Source: an uncultured Roseburia sp. | Lineage (GTDB): Bacteria > Bacillota > Clostridia > Lachnospirales > Lachnospiraceae | Assembly: GCA_910577925.1 (NCBI GenBank) | Contig: CAJTOI010000031.1 | Location: 1 to 32,995, forward strand | Direction: 5' to 3' | DNA length: 32,995 nucleotides | In this document: positions 17,027 to 25,065 of the stretch, piece by piece | How the letters are laid out: each line of letters opens with the position of its first letter | Position numbering within the stretch: position 1 is the first letter of the stretch | The notes under the pieces: generated by a model | The model's input: the letters and a program-made list of their open reading frames with translations, nothing else | Told to the model about the DNA's origin: nothing | The model's database searches: none | Made by a program: the position numbers and the translations under genes

Positions 17027-17503
17027 ATGAGAAAAGAACAGTTAGGAGAATTGATTCTGGCTTCCCAGGATTCGCTCTATCATGTGGCAAAAACGCTGCT
17101 GTACAACAATGCGGATTGTGCGGATGCCATACAGGAAACCATCGTAAAAGCATTTACAAAAATACATACGCTGCGGGACGATGCCTATGCGAAGACATGG
17201 CTGACGCGCATTTTAATCAATGAGTGTTATGCCGTTATGCGGAGGGAAAAGAAGATCGTGTCGCTCGAGCAGCAGCCGGTGTCTGATTTGGCGGAGGAGC
17301 AGCATACTTATTCGGAGCTGTATCTGGCAGTCAGCCGCCTGCCGAAAGAAGCGAGGCTTGCAGTCACGCTGCACTATCTCGAGGGATACAGTGTAAAGGA
17401 GGTGGCGGCGCTTATGAATATCACGGAAAGCGCCGTAAAAAACCGCCTGCTGCGGGCGCGGGCAAAGTTGCGGGAGGAATTAGACGGAGAGCTGACAGGA
17501 TAA
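17027..17503 (+). CDS. ECF-type RNA polymerase sigma factor
   Basis: The 158-residue protein has region 2 (about 8-75, with DAIQETIVKAFTKIHTLRDDAYAKTWLTRILINE) and region 4 (about 98-152, with LPKEARLAVTLHYLEGYSVKEVAALMNITESAVKNRL) and no region 3, as in extracytoplasmic-function sigma factors. It directs RNA polymerase to its own regulon, probably including this operon. ATG 17027 follows AAAGG with six bases spacing; the upstream in-frame ATG at 17003 lacks a site. The downstream gene encodes a single-pass membrane protein and is likely the cognate anti-sigma/sensor. Its AAC-type -35 signature was not searched for reliably by eye. Confidence 0.9.
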   Translation: MRKEQLGELILASQDSLYHVAKTLLYNNADCADAIQETIVKAFTKIHTLRDDAYAKTWLTRILINECYAVMRREKKIVSLEQQPVSDLAEEQHTYSELYLAVSRLPKEARLAVTLHYLEGYSVKEVAALMNITESAVKNRLLRARAKLREELDGELTG

Positions 17504-17566
17504 GCGGCGGCAATGGAGAAAATTCGGATAATGAAACAAGTGCAGCGGCACAGAAATGAGGGAAGT

Positions 17567-19027
17567 ATGAGATTAGAAGATATGGGGAATGAATTTCCGG
17601 AGATGCCGGAGGAGATGCGGGAGATGATCGGGCAGGAAGTTGCAAAACAGATCAGGAAGGGAACACAGCGGAGCAGCCGGATGTCAAAGCGGTCGCTGGC
17701 GGTTCTGGTACTTGCGGCGACGCTGGCGCTTGGGATGACAGCGTTTGCCGGGGTAAAAATCTATCAGATGCAGCAGAAACCGGTCGGAAACTACGGAGTT
17801 TCCGTCACCGTCGACAAAAACGGGGAACAGGGGCAGAGCGCCGGGTCGGAGAATCCGACCGTTTTGCCGGTCGAGCTTGCGGTCGGGTATCTGCCGGAGG
17901 GAATGGTTGAGACAGAAGAACAAAAATACAGCTTTGCGGACAATCCCGGCAGAGGCGGCGTCTCCATTTGCTTTTACGGTATGGATACCGGTGACGACGC
18001 GTTTGAGATTCTGGACAGGGGCGTGGCAGACAGCGAACAGATACAGGTGGCCGGTTATGACGGAGTTTACCTGGAATATGAGAATACGGGAGATACTGCC
18101 GCAGAGTTCAGGAAAAAAATATATGTGAGCTATCCGGACGTACACTATGTGATGGAAATGTATGTGGGCAGCGATGTATCGAAAGAGGAATCGCTTAAGA
18201 TTGCGGAACACATAAAGCTGACGCCGGCTGCGGAAAACTCCGATACGGCGGTGAAAGCTTTTCTGTGGAGCGATTATCTTGCGGCGGCGCACGAGGAGGC
18301 AGAGAAGGAAGCGGCGGCATCCGGGGAAGCCGACGTGCAGGTGAAACTGACCGCGTCTGCGTCGGAGATGGCAAACATGCACGGCGTCGGAGAAGAATTT
18401 GAGATGGAGACATTTTTTGGGAACGACTTGGGAACGATTTCGGTGACGGTCAAAGACATCGCAGTCTATGACAATGTCAGTATGCTGGATACGGCATACT
18501 GCAATGAGGATTTCCTGACGCAGGAGACCTACGAAAACGGGAAATTAAAAGACACGACGATAGAGTTTGTGAATTTCGGGGACGGAGTGGAGCGGCTCGA
18601 CGAGGTTGTGGGAGAGAAAACGACGGGACAGCGGTTTGTGTACCTGACACTTGCCTACACCAATCACGGCAGCGAGGATATCAAAGATGTGCTTTTCTGT
18701 CCGTCCGTTTCGCCAATCGTTTCGGAGGGGGATTCTTACCGGATTTATCAGGGAAGCCTGCCGGGGGCAGACGATGCGTCCTGGGATTATGCGAGGGATA
18801 AGAGTCTGCTGATGAAGGGCGGAGAGATGAGCTACTACGATGTGCGCGGCGGTGAGCGTGGAAACAATTATATCCCGGAGATAAAGGCAGGCGAAACGGC
18901 GGAGGTTCATGTGGGCTATTTTGTGAATGAGGATGAACTGCCGTATCTGTATCTGGACCCGAAGGGCATAGGCAGTGAGTTTACGGAGGAAAATCTTGCG
19001 GCAGGGTTTGTGGATATCAGGCAGTGA
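17567..19027 (+). CDS. Anti-sigma-factor-like membrane protein (DUF4179/DUF4367-type)
   Basis: The 486-residue protein starts with a short cytoplasmic part (MRLEDMGNEFPEMPEEMREMIGQEV), typical of anti-sigma partners of Clostridial ECF factors, then one membrane helix (about 47-63). Outside, a DUF4367-like domain (about 95-225, LPVELAVGYLPEGMV) is followed by a second domain (about 260-480) with the LAYTNHGSEDIKDVLFCPSVSP beta pattern of DUF4352-like domains. It should bind the sigma factor inside and sense a surface signal outside; this is inferred from arrangement. I prefer ATG 17567, just behind GAGGGA, over ATG 17513, which lacks a ribosome site but is nearer the sigma stop (9 bases). A terminator follows. 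Confidence 0.75.
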   Translation: MRLEDMGNEFPEMPEEMREMIGQEVAKQIRKGTQRSSRMSKRSLAVLVLAATLALGMTAFAGVKIYQMQQKPVGNYGVSVTVDKNGEQGQSAGSENPTVLPVELAVGYLPEGMVETEEQKYSFADNPGRGGVSICFYGMDTGDDAFEILDRGVADSEQIQVAGYDGVYLEYENTGDTAAEFRKKIYVSYPDVHYVMEMYVGSDVSKEESLKIAEHIKLTPAAENSDTAVKAFLWSDYLAAAHEEAEKEAAASGEADVQVKLTASASEMANMHGVGEEFEMETFFGNDLGTISVTVKDIAVYDNVSMLDTAYCNEDFLTQETYENGKLKDTTIEFVNFGDGVERLDEVVGEKTTGQRFVYLTLAYTNHGSEDIKDVLFCPSVSPIVSEGDSYRIYQGSLPGADDASWDYARDKSLLMKGGEMSYYDVRGGERGNNYIPEIKAGETAEVHVGYFVNEDELPYLYLDPKGIGSEFTEENLAAGFVDIRQ

Positions 19028-19064
19028 CAGAGATTTATTTTAAAAGATAATAGAGAGAGAAGCG

Positions 19065-19103
19065 GCGGACCGGACAGAAAATTTGCCCGGTCCGCTTTCT
19101 TTT
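19065..19103 (+). terminator. Intrinsic terminator of the sigma / anti-sigma operon
   Basis: GCGGACCGG (19065-19073) pairs perfectly with CCGGTCCGC (19087-19095), followed by TTTCTTTT. Confidence 0.85.
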
Positions 19104-19155
19104 ATGGCTGTCTTTCTGTATAATGTAGGAAGAGCAGAAAATCGGAGGAGTGGGC

Positions 19156-19995
19156 ATGGATAAGAGATATGCGCAGGTGATAGTATTGTTTCTTTTTACG
19201 TCAGTGCTGGCCGGCTATGCCCTGATTGACGTCAGTACAAAATATGAAGAGCTGACCTGGATACAGGATGCAAGCCGGAGACTTCGGCGGACGGATAATA
19301 TCTGGTATACCTGTACGATGACTCTGACCGCGGAAGCCGTTTCCTTCACAGAACAGATAGAAGTCCGGGGAAATCAGCTGACCGGAGAGTGGGTGGCGGA
19401 ATACTATACCACAGACGAAGACGGAACCAGACGGATTTTAAAATCGTTTTGCGACGGCAGGAAGCGCTATGACTATGTCGACTGGATCGGGGAGTGGGAG
19501 GAAAAGCCGTTTTCGGATATCACAATGCCGGACTTTGAGGTGCCGTATGTCCTGAATTACGGAGAGGCGGATATCGATAAAGTCGAGCAGCGGCAGGAGG
19601 GCGCCGATACGACAGTCACGATAGCGCTGACGAAAGAGTATCTGGCGGGTCTTATCTCGGAATATTATGACGAGGCGCAGGCGCTGTATGAGGGCTACCG
19701 CAGGGCAGAGACGTCGCCTCTCTCGCAGGGGATGCTGGAGCTTGGAATGGAGCGCTACGAGCGGATGCGGATTGAGAATGCGCGGCAGATATATGCGGCG
19801 GATGCGGATAAGGTGCTGCGCAGCGTGGAATACGACGCGGCCGTTTGCGTGCCCGAGATTGTCACCGATGAACAGGGGCAGACCGCGCTGGGAAAAGAGA
19901 AAACCATCCTGTTCCGGCATCGCATCGAGATCAAGGGGTATAATGAACAGCAGATACTCGATGCCATAGAGCAGTGCGGCAGCGAGGTGTGGTAG
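19156..19995 (+). CDS. Unknown protein with N-terminal membrane anchor
   Basis: The 279-residue protein has one hydrophobic helix at about residues 8-26 and an otherwise soluble, probably extracellular, chain of about 250 residues. A beta-rich first half (IWYTCTMTLTAEAVSF, GEWVAEYYTTDEDGT) resembles in style the lipoprotein-carrier folds that bind hydrophobic ligands, but no motif is decisive; the second half contains a helix-rich stretch (about 155-215). I do not recognise the family. ATG 19156 is placed six bases after GGAGGA; the in-frame GTG at 19150 overlaps that site. A TATAAT at 19119-19124 may be its -10. It follows a terminator, so it is a separate unit from the sigma operon. Confidence 0.6.
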   Translation: MDKRYAQVIVLFLFTSVLAGYALIDVSTKYEELTWIQDASRRLRRTDNIWYTCTMTLTAEAVSFTEQIEVRGNQLTGEWVAEYYTTDEDGTRRILKSFCDGRKRYDYVDWIGEWEEKPFSDITMPDFEVPYVLNYGEADIDKVEQRQEGADTTVTIALTKEYLAGLISEYYDEAQALYEGYRRAETSPLSQGMLELGMERYERMRIENARQIYAADADKVLRSVEYDAAVCVPEIVTDEQGQTALGKEKTILFRHRIEIKGYNEQQILDAIEQCGSEVW

Positions 19996-20012
19996 AGGAT
20001 GGTTTCCGGTTT

Positions 20013-22454
20013 TTAAATGTTATTTCCATAAGGAAGGTTTTTCATATACTTTTCCATAAAATCCCAATCGGGGACAATTTTATTCTGCTCTGTTTTTGCA
20101 GGCAGACAGATGGTTGATTTTACCATTCGTTCGGGTCTCCATTTCCGCCCGTAAGCCCAACGGTATTTATCAAGTTCAATCACTGTTGCGACAAAAAGGG
20201 CGGTGTATACATTAAAGTGATCTCCCAGAATATAGAGAGGATTGACATCATGACTGCAGGTGAATGGAATCGGCTGAAAAAAAGCGCAGCCAACGGAGCC
20301 GTTGTTAGTAACACAGAGAGCATTTTCTGGAAAAATTTTTTCTTCAAGCGCGGCATTGTTGTCATCCCCTGTTTTCGAGGCATTTTCGATGTCATCCACA
20401 GAATAATATTCTGTAACACCGTTCGATTTTTCGGTTGCACCTAAAAACGGAACTGATCCCTCAATCGTATGTTCCGGCTTTTTGTTGTAAAATCCTTTTT
20501 TTACATCAAATATTTTTGAGTATGTAAAGTCTTTCCAATCAGAGGTATCAATTTGAATATCCAAAGCTTCTTTCTTAGACAGAAGAAAATTGAAGTAATC
20601 TATCACATATTGGGAATTTTCCATGAAGGCTTTATCAAATAATTTTCCGATACCGGTCAAGTAGGAAAAATAGCGGTTAATCGTTTTAATAAAATCAGAT
20701 TCCCGGATAACGGAGTAATCTGTTTTCATATAAGCTTCACAAAGCCATTCGTCAGAAGCACAAATTTTATGGGTTGCAGAAATACCGGCTATTTCTTTTC
20801 GAGTTCTGTAAAGTTCGATCCATTGCTTTTCAATTTCCAACCATTTACTGTTTTTGGTAGAAGGGTCTGTCTGTTCAATTCGACCAAGATTCTTTTTCTT
20901 TTTAAAACCGTCATCCTTATAGTAGCCGAAAAAGGTATCCGGCGTTGCAATATCCGAATGTTTTTTTCCGATTTTAAAGATCATACAGCAGGCCTGCACG
21001 GTTGCACCGGGATGGAAAATATCATTTGGCAGCGTGAAAACGGCGTCAAGTGTGTTTTCTTCCAGGAGATGCTTTTTTATATCCTCTATGATGCCTTTTG
21101 TTCCGATTGCACATGCAACCGGAAGTAATACCGCTAAGGTTGCCTGGTGATTGATAGAATTTAGAGTGTCGGCAATATACTTTACAAAATAAAAGCCTTT
21201 GGAAGGGTCTTCTTTCTTGTTCTTCGGCCAGGTGGAAACATAACTTTTGGGCAGGTGTATTCTTTGAGCATTATAGGGCGGGTTCATGAGAATTACATTG
21301 GGCCTGGCTTCTTTTATCCAGTCGGCCAGAGAAAAGCAGCTGCCCTGGCGGATATTGGAATTTCCATCTGAGTGGATTAACATATTTGTAGTGGCAAGTC
21401 CGTAAATATTTTCGTCAAATTCGATGCCGAATATTTTACTTTTTTTAACGGCTTTCTGGTCCGCTTCTGTGGCGCAATCATCAAATGCCTGCGTCATTGC
21501 GCGCACCAGGAAAGAACCGCTGCCGCAGCAGGGGTCAAGTACGACGGAACGCTTATTGATACCGGTAATTTTTGCCATAAAATCAGTGATATGGTCAGGG
21601 GTAAATGCCTGGTTTTTGTCGGATTTTCCTACATATTTGTTGAATGTCACAAAGAAGAGGTTAAGCAAATCCTGTCCGGAGGTACTTTTATCATTTATAA
21701 ACGGAAGAATTTTTTGTTCGATTTCCGACAGAATTTCCCGTAACGCCTCGATGGTAAGACTTTTCACATATTGGTTGTTCAGTACATTACGATTTAAAAG
21801 GGCAAGTTTTTCTGCCTTATTAATATCGTTTGTGAGCAATCCCTCCAATACTTCTTTAATTCTGGTTCTTATCTGTGCCGCAGTCAAAGAGGGAGTGGTA
21901 TAGTCGAGATTATTTTTGAGGGCAAGGAGGCAGGTCCCGACAAACTGGCTTCGCAGTTTTTCGGGAATGCTGTGACGATGCAGCATTTCATTTAGCCTGT
22001 AGGTATTCTGCATTACTTTTTCTTTATCATTTATTTTTGATATATAAAAGTCAGCATACTCATCCATTGTGCGGAGAGCGGATTCCTTTGGCAGAAAATC
22101 ATTGTCGGAGACGACTCCGCGCCAAACCATAAGATTATTATTACCTGTATTTGCTAATATTGCGATAATTTTGTTGCCGGTCAGGGCTTTTTCGTATTCC
22201 ACATAAGCGGAAAGCTGCTGTTTTGCGGCATTCAGATGGGTTTCAAAGTTTTGCTTTGTTTCAATGAGAACAGATATTCCGTCCTTTACAAAGCGAATAT
22301 CCAGTTTTTCAAATGTTCGGTTCGCTGTATTTTGAATTGGAGTGAAATTAAGGGAGGCATCACGGAAGGCTTTCGGATAACTGAACTCGTCATTTTCAAT
22401 ATTGGTGACAAGGTATTCCCGGCCGACAGCTGCTATCATATCAGTTCTAATCAT
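20013..22454 (-). CDS. Single-chain restriction-modification enzyme: nuclease domain, N6-adenine methylase, target-recognition domain (type IIG-like)
   Basis: The ~813-residue protein joins three activities. An N-terminal HSDR_N-like region (about 15-110) has LDIRF...ETKQNF, with D52, E65 and K67 as a possible PD-(D/E)XK nuclease centre. An HsdM-like helical region leads to the methylase: DPCCGSGSF (307-315) is the SAM-binding motif I and NPPY (391-394) the N6-adenine catalytic motif IV. The C-terminus (about 635-810, FTYSKIFDVKKGFYNKKP ... VPFLGATEKSNGV) is a target-recognition domain of the BcgI/HsdS style. No separate R or S gene is beside it. ATG 22454 lies eight bases after GGAGA; GTG 22469 is an alternative. 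A TATAAT at 22522-22517 (minus) is a likely -10. It is relatively AT-rich, in keeping with transfer. Confidence 0.82.
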   Translation of the reverse strand: MIRTDMIAAVGREYLVTNIENDEFSYPKAFRDASLNFTPIQNTANRTFEKLDIRFVKDGISVLIETKQNFETHLNAAKQQLSAYVEYEKALTGNKIIAILANTGNNNLMVWRGVVSDNDFLPKESALRTMDEYADFYISKINDKEKVMQNTYRLNEMLHRHSIPEKLRSQFVGTCLLALKNNLDYTTPSLTAAQIRTRIKEVLEGLLTNDINKAEKLALLNRNVLNNQYVKSLTIEALREILSEIEQKILPFINDKSTSGQDLLNLFFVTFNKYVGKSDKNQAFTPDHITDFMAKITGINKRSVVLDPCCGSGSFLVRAMTQAFDDCATEADQKAVKKSKIFGIEFDENIYGLATTNMLIHSDGNSNIRQGSCFSLADWIKEARPNVILMNPPYNAQRIHLPKSYVSTWPKNKKEDPSKGFYFVKYIADTLNSINHQATLAVLLPVACAIGTKGIIEDIKKHLLEENTLDAVFTLPNDIFHPGATVQACCMIFKIGKKHSDIATPDTFFGYYKDDGFKKKKNLGRIEQTDPSTKNSKWLEIEKQWIELYRTRKEIAGISATHKICASDEWLCEAYMKTDYSVIRESDFIKTINRYFSYLTGIGKLFDKAFMENSQYVIDYFNFLLSKKEALDIQIDTSDWKDFTYSKIFDVKKGFYNKKPEHTIEGSVPFLGATEKSNGVTEYYSVDDIENASKTGDDNNAALEEKIFPENALCVTNNGSVGCAFFQPIPFTCSHDVNPLYILGDHFNVYTALFVATVIELDKYRWAYGRKWRPERMVKSTICLPAKTEQNKIVPDWDFMEKYMKNLPYGNNI

Positions 22455-22673
22455 GGTATCGTTCTCCACATCTGCTCTTATGTTTTTGCATATTTTTACA
22501 ATTTGTATACAAGAATATTATAGCATTGACGAAAAGAATACAATAACTTTTGTAGACGGAATACCAAATGTATCCGCACATATGGGTAATAAATAATACG
22601 AAGTTATTACAAACACATTGATTTGACATTAAATTTGGGGTATATTGATGATTAAGAGAGGGAGGTGGCAGAT

Positions 22674-22967
22674 TTGGCCAGCACAATTCAAGTGAGAGTG
22701 GATGATGATTTAAAAATAAAATCAGATAAATTATTTAAGGATCTGGGAACAGACACGAATACTGCTATCCGAATGTTTCTGACACAGGCATTGGCTGTAA
22801 ATGGGTTTCCATTTGAGATTAAAAGGAGAAATGCAAATCCTTATGAAGCATTGACAGAAGCTGAGTTGCTGGGAAAACTCGAAAAATCCCGCGAGCACGC
22901 TGCGCAGGGGATTGTTAAGGATGCCGATGATGTTGTTGCGGACATGAAGGAGAAATATGGGTTATAG
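22674..22967 (+). CDS. RelB/DinJ-family antitoxin
   Basis: The 97-residue protein has the ribbon-helix-helix start of the family (STIQVRVDDDLKIKSDKLFKDLGTDTNTAIRMFLTQAL, about 2-39) followed by NGFPFEIK and a charged C-terminal toxin-binding tail. Such proteins bind their own promoter as dimers and neutralise a RelE/YafQ-type ribosome-dependent RNase. The probable start is TTG 22674, eight bases after GGAGG (22661-22665); the in-frame GTG at 22665 overlaps that site. The gene overlaps the toxin gene by 11 bases, the usual coupled arrangement. TTGACA at 22623 is a possible -35, but no matching -10 at the right distance was found. Confidence 0.88.
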   Translation: MASTIQVRVDDDLKIKSDKLFKDLGTDTNTAIRMFLTQALAVNGFPFEIKRRNANPYEALTEAELLGKLEKSREHAAQGIVKDADDVVADMKEKYGL

Positions 22968-23157
22968 AATTGTAGTGACCTCAGATGCAGAAGAAGATTT
23001 AGACCGATTTATTAAATATTTGCTTTTTGAATTGGGATACAGGCGCATCAATTTTTTAAGTCACAGATATTCCATGATGTATCGTATAGTTGATCAGGTG
23101 GTTTTTATAGACAATATTTTTCATCAATTACAGGATTGCGAAGATAAGATGCATTAA
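22957..23157 (+). CDS. RelE/ParE-family toxin with internal in-frame deletion
   Basis: The frame encodes only 66 residues. The first 26 (GYRIVVTSDAEEDLDRFIKY to LLFE) match the start of RelE/ParE toxins, and the rest (GYRRINFLSHRYSMMYRIVD ... NIFHQLQDCEDKM) matches the C-terminal third. The central stretch of roughly 35-45 residues that the family normally carries is missing, yet frame is kept across the junction at GAATTGGGA (about 23029-23037). The catalytic end with R and H residues (HRYSMMYR) remains, but the fold lacks core strands and helices, so the protein is probably inactive while still perhaps contacting the antitoxin. AAGGAG precedes ATG 22957 within the antitoxin gene. The intact family size (~100 residues) is from general knowledge. 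Confidence 0.75.
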   Translation: MGYRIVVTSDAEEDLDRFIKYLLFELGYRRINFLSHRYSMMYRIVDQVVFIDNIFHQLQDCEDKMH

Positions 23158-23198
23158 CTGTTCAAGAGAAATAGAAAGATATAAGCGTCAGGCACAGC

Positions 23199-23870
23199 AT
23201 GGATCTTAAAATCGCTGACGTACCGGCAAACCCGGTGCACCACTGCACGAAAAAGAATGCGGTGAATTCGTCCGGCAAGGTGACGGCGAAAAATGGCGGT
23301 ACGGCGGTAATCACGGCGGCCGCGGAGGACGGCAGCGGGAAATGGGCGTCCTGCAAGATTACGGTTCCCTGGAAAATCACTTACAAGCTGGACAAGGGGA
23401 AAAACAACGCGAAGAATCCCGCGACATACTATAACGAGAAGGTCTCGCTGAAAGACCCCGTGCGCAGGGGCTATGTGTTTAAGGGCTGGTACGCGGACAA
23501 GAACTTTCGGCAAAAGATTACGACGATCAAAAAGGGCGCGAAGAAAAACTATACGCTGTACGCAAAGTGGGGCAAAGTGACCGTAAAAGCGACGGCGATT
23601 TCTTCCTGCAAAAACAGCAAAAAGGGACAAATTGCGCTGAAATACAAAAAAGTGTCCGGCGCACAGGGCTATGAGATTTCGTACTCGACGGATAAGAGCT
23701 TTAAGAAATCTGTGACGAAAAAGACGACAAAAAAGACGTCCTTTGCGCTCACAAAGCTGAAAAAGGGAAAGACCTACTATGTGCGGGTGCGCGCTTACAA
23801 GACTGATTCGGCAGGGAAGAAAGTATACGGAACATACACATCGGCAAAGAAGGTAAAGATAACAAAATAA
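23199..23870 (+). pseudogene. 5'-truncated remnant of a modular surface protein (Big_2, InlB B-repeat, Fn3)
   Basis: The frame of 223 residues opens in the middle of a Big_2 domain (SSGKVTAKNGGTAVITAAAE), continues with an InlB B-repeat (about 58-125, ITYKLDKG ... GYVFKGWYADK ... YTLYAKW) and ends with a fibronectin-III-like domain (about 143-223, GAQGYEISYSTDKSF ... YYVRVRAYKTDSAGK). Modules like this belong to large secreted adhesins, but there is no signal peptide, no wall anchor and no ribosome site before ATG 23199. The first ~20 residues (VHHCTKKNAV) look like a scrambled Big_2 start. It is most likely a leftover of a rearranged gene; it lies between the damaged toxin gene and the IS remnant, a rearrangement-rich spot. 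Confidence 0.65.
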
Positions 23871-23924
23871 AAAATTGTCAAAGAATACGGATATTTTGTT
23901 TTTGGCAGCTGAGCGATTTTAAAA

Positions 23925-24119
23925 GGGGCTGTTGCAAAAGTAGATGAATAATCTGCTGGAGTAGCAGTTCCGTTTTTATACCCCAAAAACAGAAAACGGA
24001 CTCCGAAGAGTCCGCAATCCATGGTATAATTAATTATGACCAGTAATTCATAATATCATAAAAATTATATCGAATTCGGCGAAGCTTATCAACTGGTTTT
24101 GCCATTAAATTTAGAAGGT
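23925..24119 (+). mobile_element. 5' remnant of an IS1182-family-like insertion sequence
   Basis: GGGGCTGTTGCAAAAG (23925-23940) has the form of an IS terminal inverted repeat. A TGGTATAAT extended -10 (24022-24030) leads to ATG 24036. The frame then reads MTSNS, a stop TAA (24051-24053), and YHKNYIEFGEAYQLVLPLNL ending at LEG (24119), which resembles the conserved N-terminus of IS1182-type transposases. The match stops dead at about 24119 and the following DNA is unrelated. So this is the first ~195 bases of an IS, with a nonsense codon at position 6 and the rest missing. Family assignment is from memory of the motif. Confidence 0.6.
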
Positions 24120-24135
24120 GAAAAGTTTAATATTA

Positions 24136-24178
24136 AATGCGAAGGGAAGCGAAAGCCTCCCGACGCATTATTTTTTTA
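24136..24178 (+). terminator. Terminator-like hairpin at the left edge of the element
   Basis: AATGCG (24136-24141) and GGGA-GC (24144-24150) pair with GC-TCCC (24155-24161) and CGCATT (24164-24169) around a GAAA loop, with small internal mismatches, followed by ATTTTTTTAT. It would stop host transcription from entering the element from the left. Confidence 0.7.
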
Positions 24179-24489
24179 TCTAAAAACAGCAGAAAAAGGC
24201 CAAAAACGGCCATTTTATAAAGTCTGTATTTATCGGTGTAGGCTGACAAGTTTTAAGTTCGGTTTTTAAGGTGAAAACCGGGCAGCGGTGGAGAACATCA
24301 ACGCTCTAAAAGGTTCCATGTCGTTCAACAAGTTTGCGGCTTTTAATGTGAAAGTCGATACGGTCAGGGCGGCCCAGAAAAAAGACGCCAGCCGGAGCGC
24401 GTGAAAACCGGTGGAAAAGTACACGCCCGAAAAATGCAGATTTTACAAAATGGCCGTGGCATGAAACCAAATCACAAGGAGGTGAGAAC
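24179..24489 (+). other. Element leader region without a recognised gene; one weak 38-codon frame
   Basis: A short palindrome, GGCC (24198-24201) with GGCC (24208-24211), is flanked by A and T runs and may be a second weak terminator. A frame opens at GTG 24288 and ends at TGA 24402-24404; it would encode 38 residues (ENINALKGSMSFNKFAAFNV, then KVDTVRAAQKK) without a good ribosome site. The 11-base sequence GTGAAAACCGG occurs at 24271-24281 and again at 24401-24411. No promoter is clear. Confidence 0.4.
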
Positions 24490-24765
24490 GTGAGAAACTA
24501 CCGATATTTGACGCTGGCCGATCGCGAGAAACTGGAGTCCCACTATCTGAAAGGAGAACGCCCGCAGGACATAGCCGACACTCTCGGCGTACATGTAGCA
24601 ACTATCTACAAAGAGCTGAAACGTGGCGACACCGGAAAACTCGACAGCAATATGCGGCAAGGGTACAGCGCGACACTGGCCCAGTATCGCCTCCAGCAGA
24701 ACTTTAAGTGCAGAGGGCGAAAAGTCAAAGGCGAACAGAAAAGCCCTGAAACTGTCACAAGCTAA
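24490..24765 (+). CDS. Helix-turn-helix protein (IS30-type HTH_38)
   Basis: The 91-residue protein has an N-terminal helix-turn-helix of the IS30 type: YLTLADREKLESHYLKGERP then QDIADTLGVHVATIYKELKRG (about residues 5-47). There is no transposase catalytic domain; the protein ends in a basic tail. Such stand-alone HTH_38 proteins are common early genes of Firmicutes phages and probably bind DNA as regulators. It starts with GTG 24490, eight bases after AGGAGG. It is the first recognisable gene of the element, about 370 bases inside the left break. Confidence 0.75.
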   Translation: MRNYRYLTLADREKLESHYLKGERPQDIADTLGVHVATIYKELKRGDTGKLDSNMRQGYSATLAQYRLQQNFKCRGRKVKGEQKSPETVTS

Positions 24766-24789
24766 CCAGAAAGAAAGGAATACACCACC

Positions 24790-25065
24790 ATGGCAAAAAT
24801 AAACGGTTTTCAATACGGCGCGGAGCTATTATGCAAGTCGTCGTTTCCGGCCACACTGGAGGCTGATAACCTCCCCTGCATTATCGAAGTAATGGTCTAC
24901 CGGCTCAACGCCGTGGCCGCCACCAGCTATTCACTTGACGGGGAGGATCCTCTGCTCCATTTCCTCGGACTGGATAAAACAGATACATACATCACCCGGC
25001 ATGAAATTGACGACCTTTTCACCGTCGTTCACGCCAGAAGGGAGGCAGAACCATGGCAGCAATAA
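24790..25065 (+). CDS. Phage-type protein of unknown function
   Basis: This 91-residue, slightly acidic protein has no signal peptide, membrane segment or recognisable motif. AAAGGA lies ten bases before ATG 24790, 24 bases after the HTH gene. Its last 13 bases overlap the start of the next gene, whose GGGAGG site lies inside it, so the two are translationally coupled. I do not recognise the family. Confidence 0.65.
   Translation: MAKINGFQYGAELLCKSSFPATLEADNLPCIIEVMVYRLNAVAATSYSLDGEDPLLHFLGLDKTDTYITRHEIDDLFTVVHARREAEPWQQ

Noticed and set aside
22623..22645. TTGACA ... TATATT as the antitoxin promoter
   Set aside because: The spacer is only 12 bases; the real -10 may be farther right, but no good match was found.
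24271..24411. Two GTGAAAACCGG copies as a CRISPR mini-array
   Set aside because: There are only two short copies 130 bases apart, with no cas gene or third unit.
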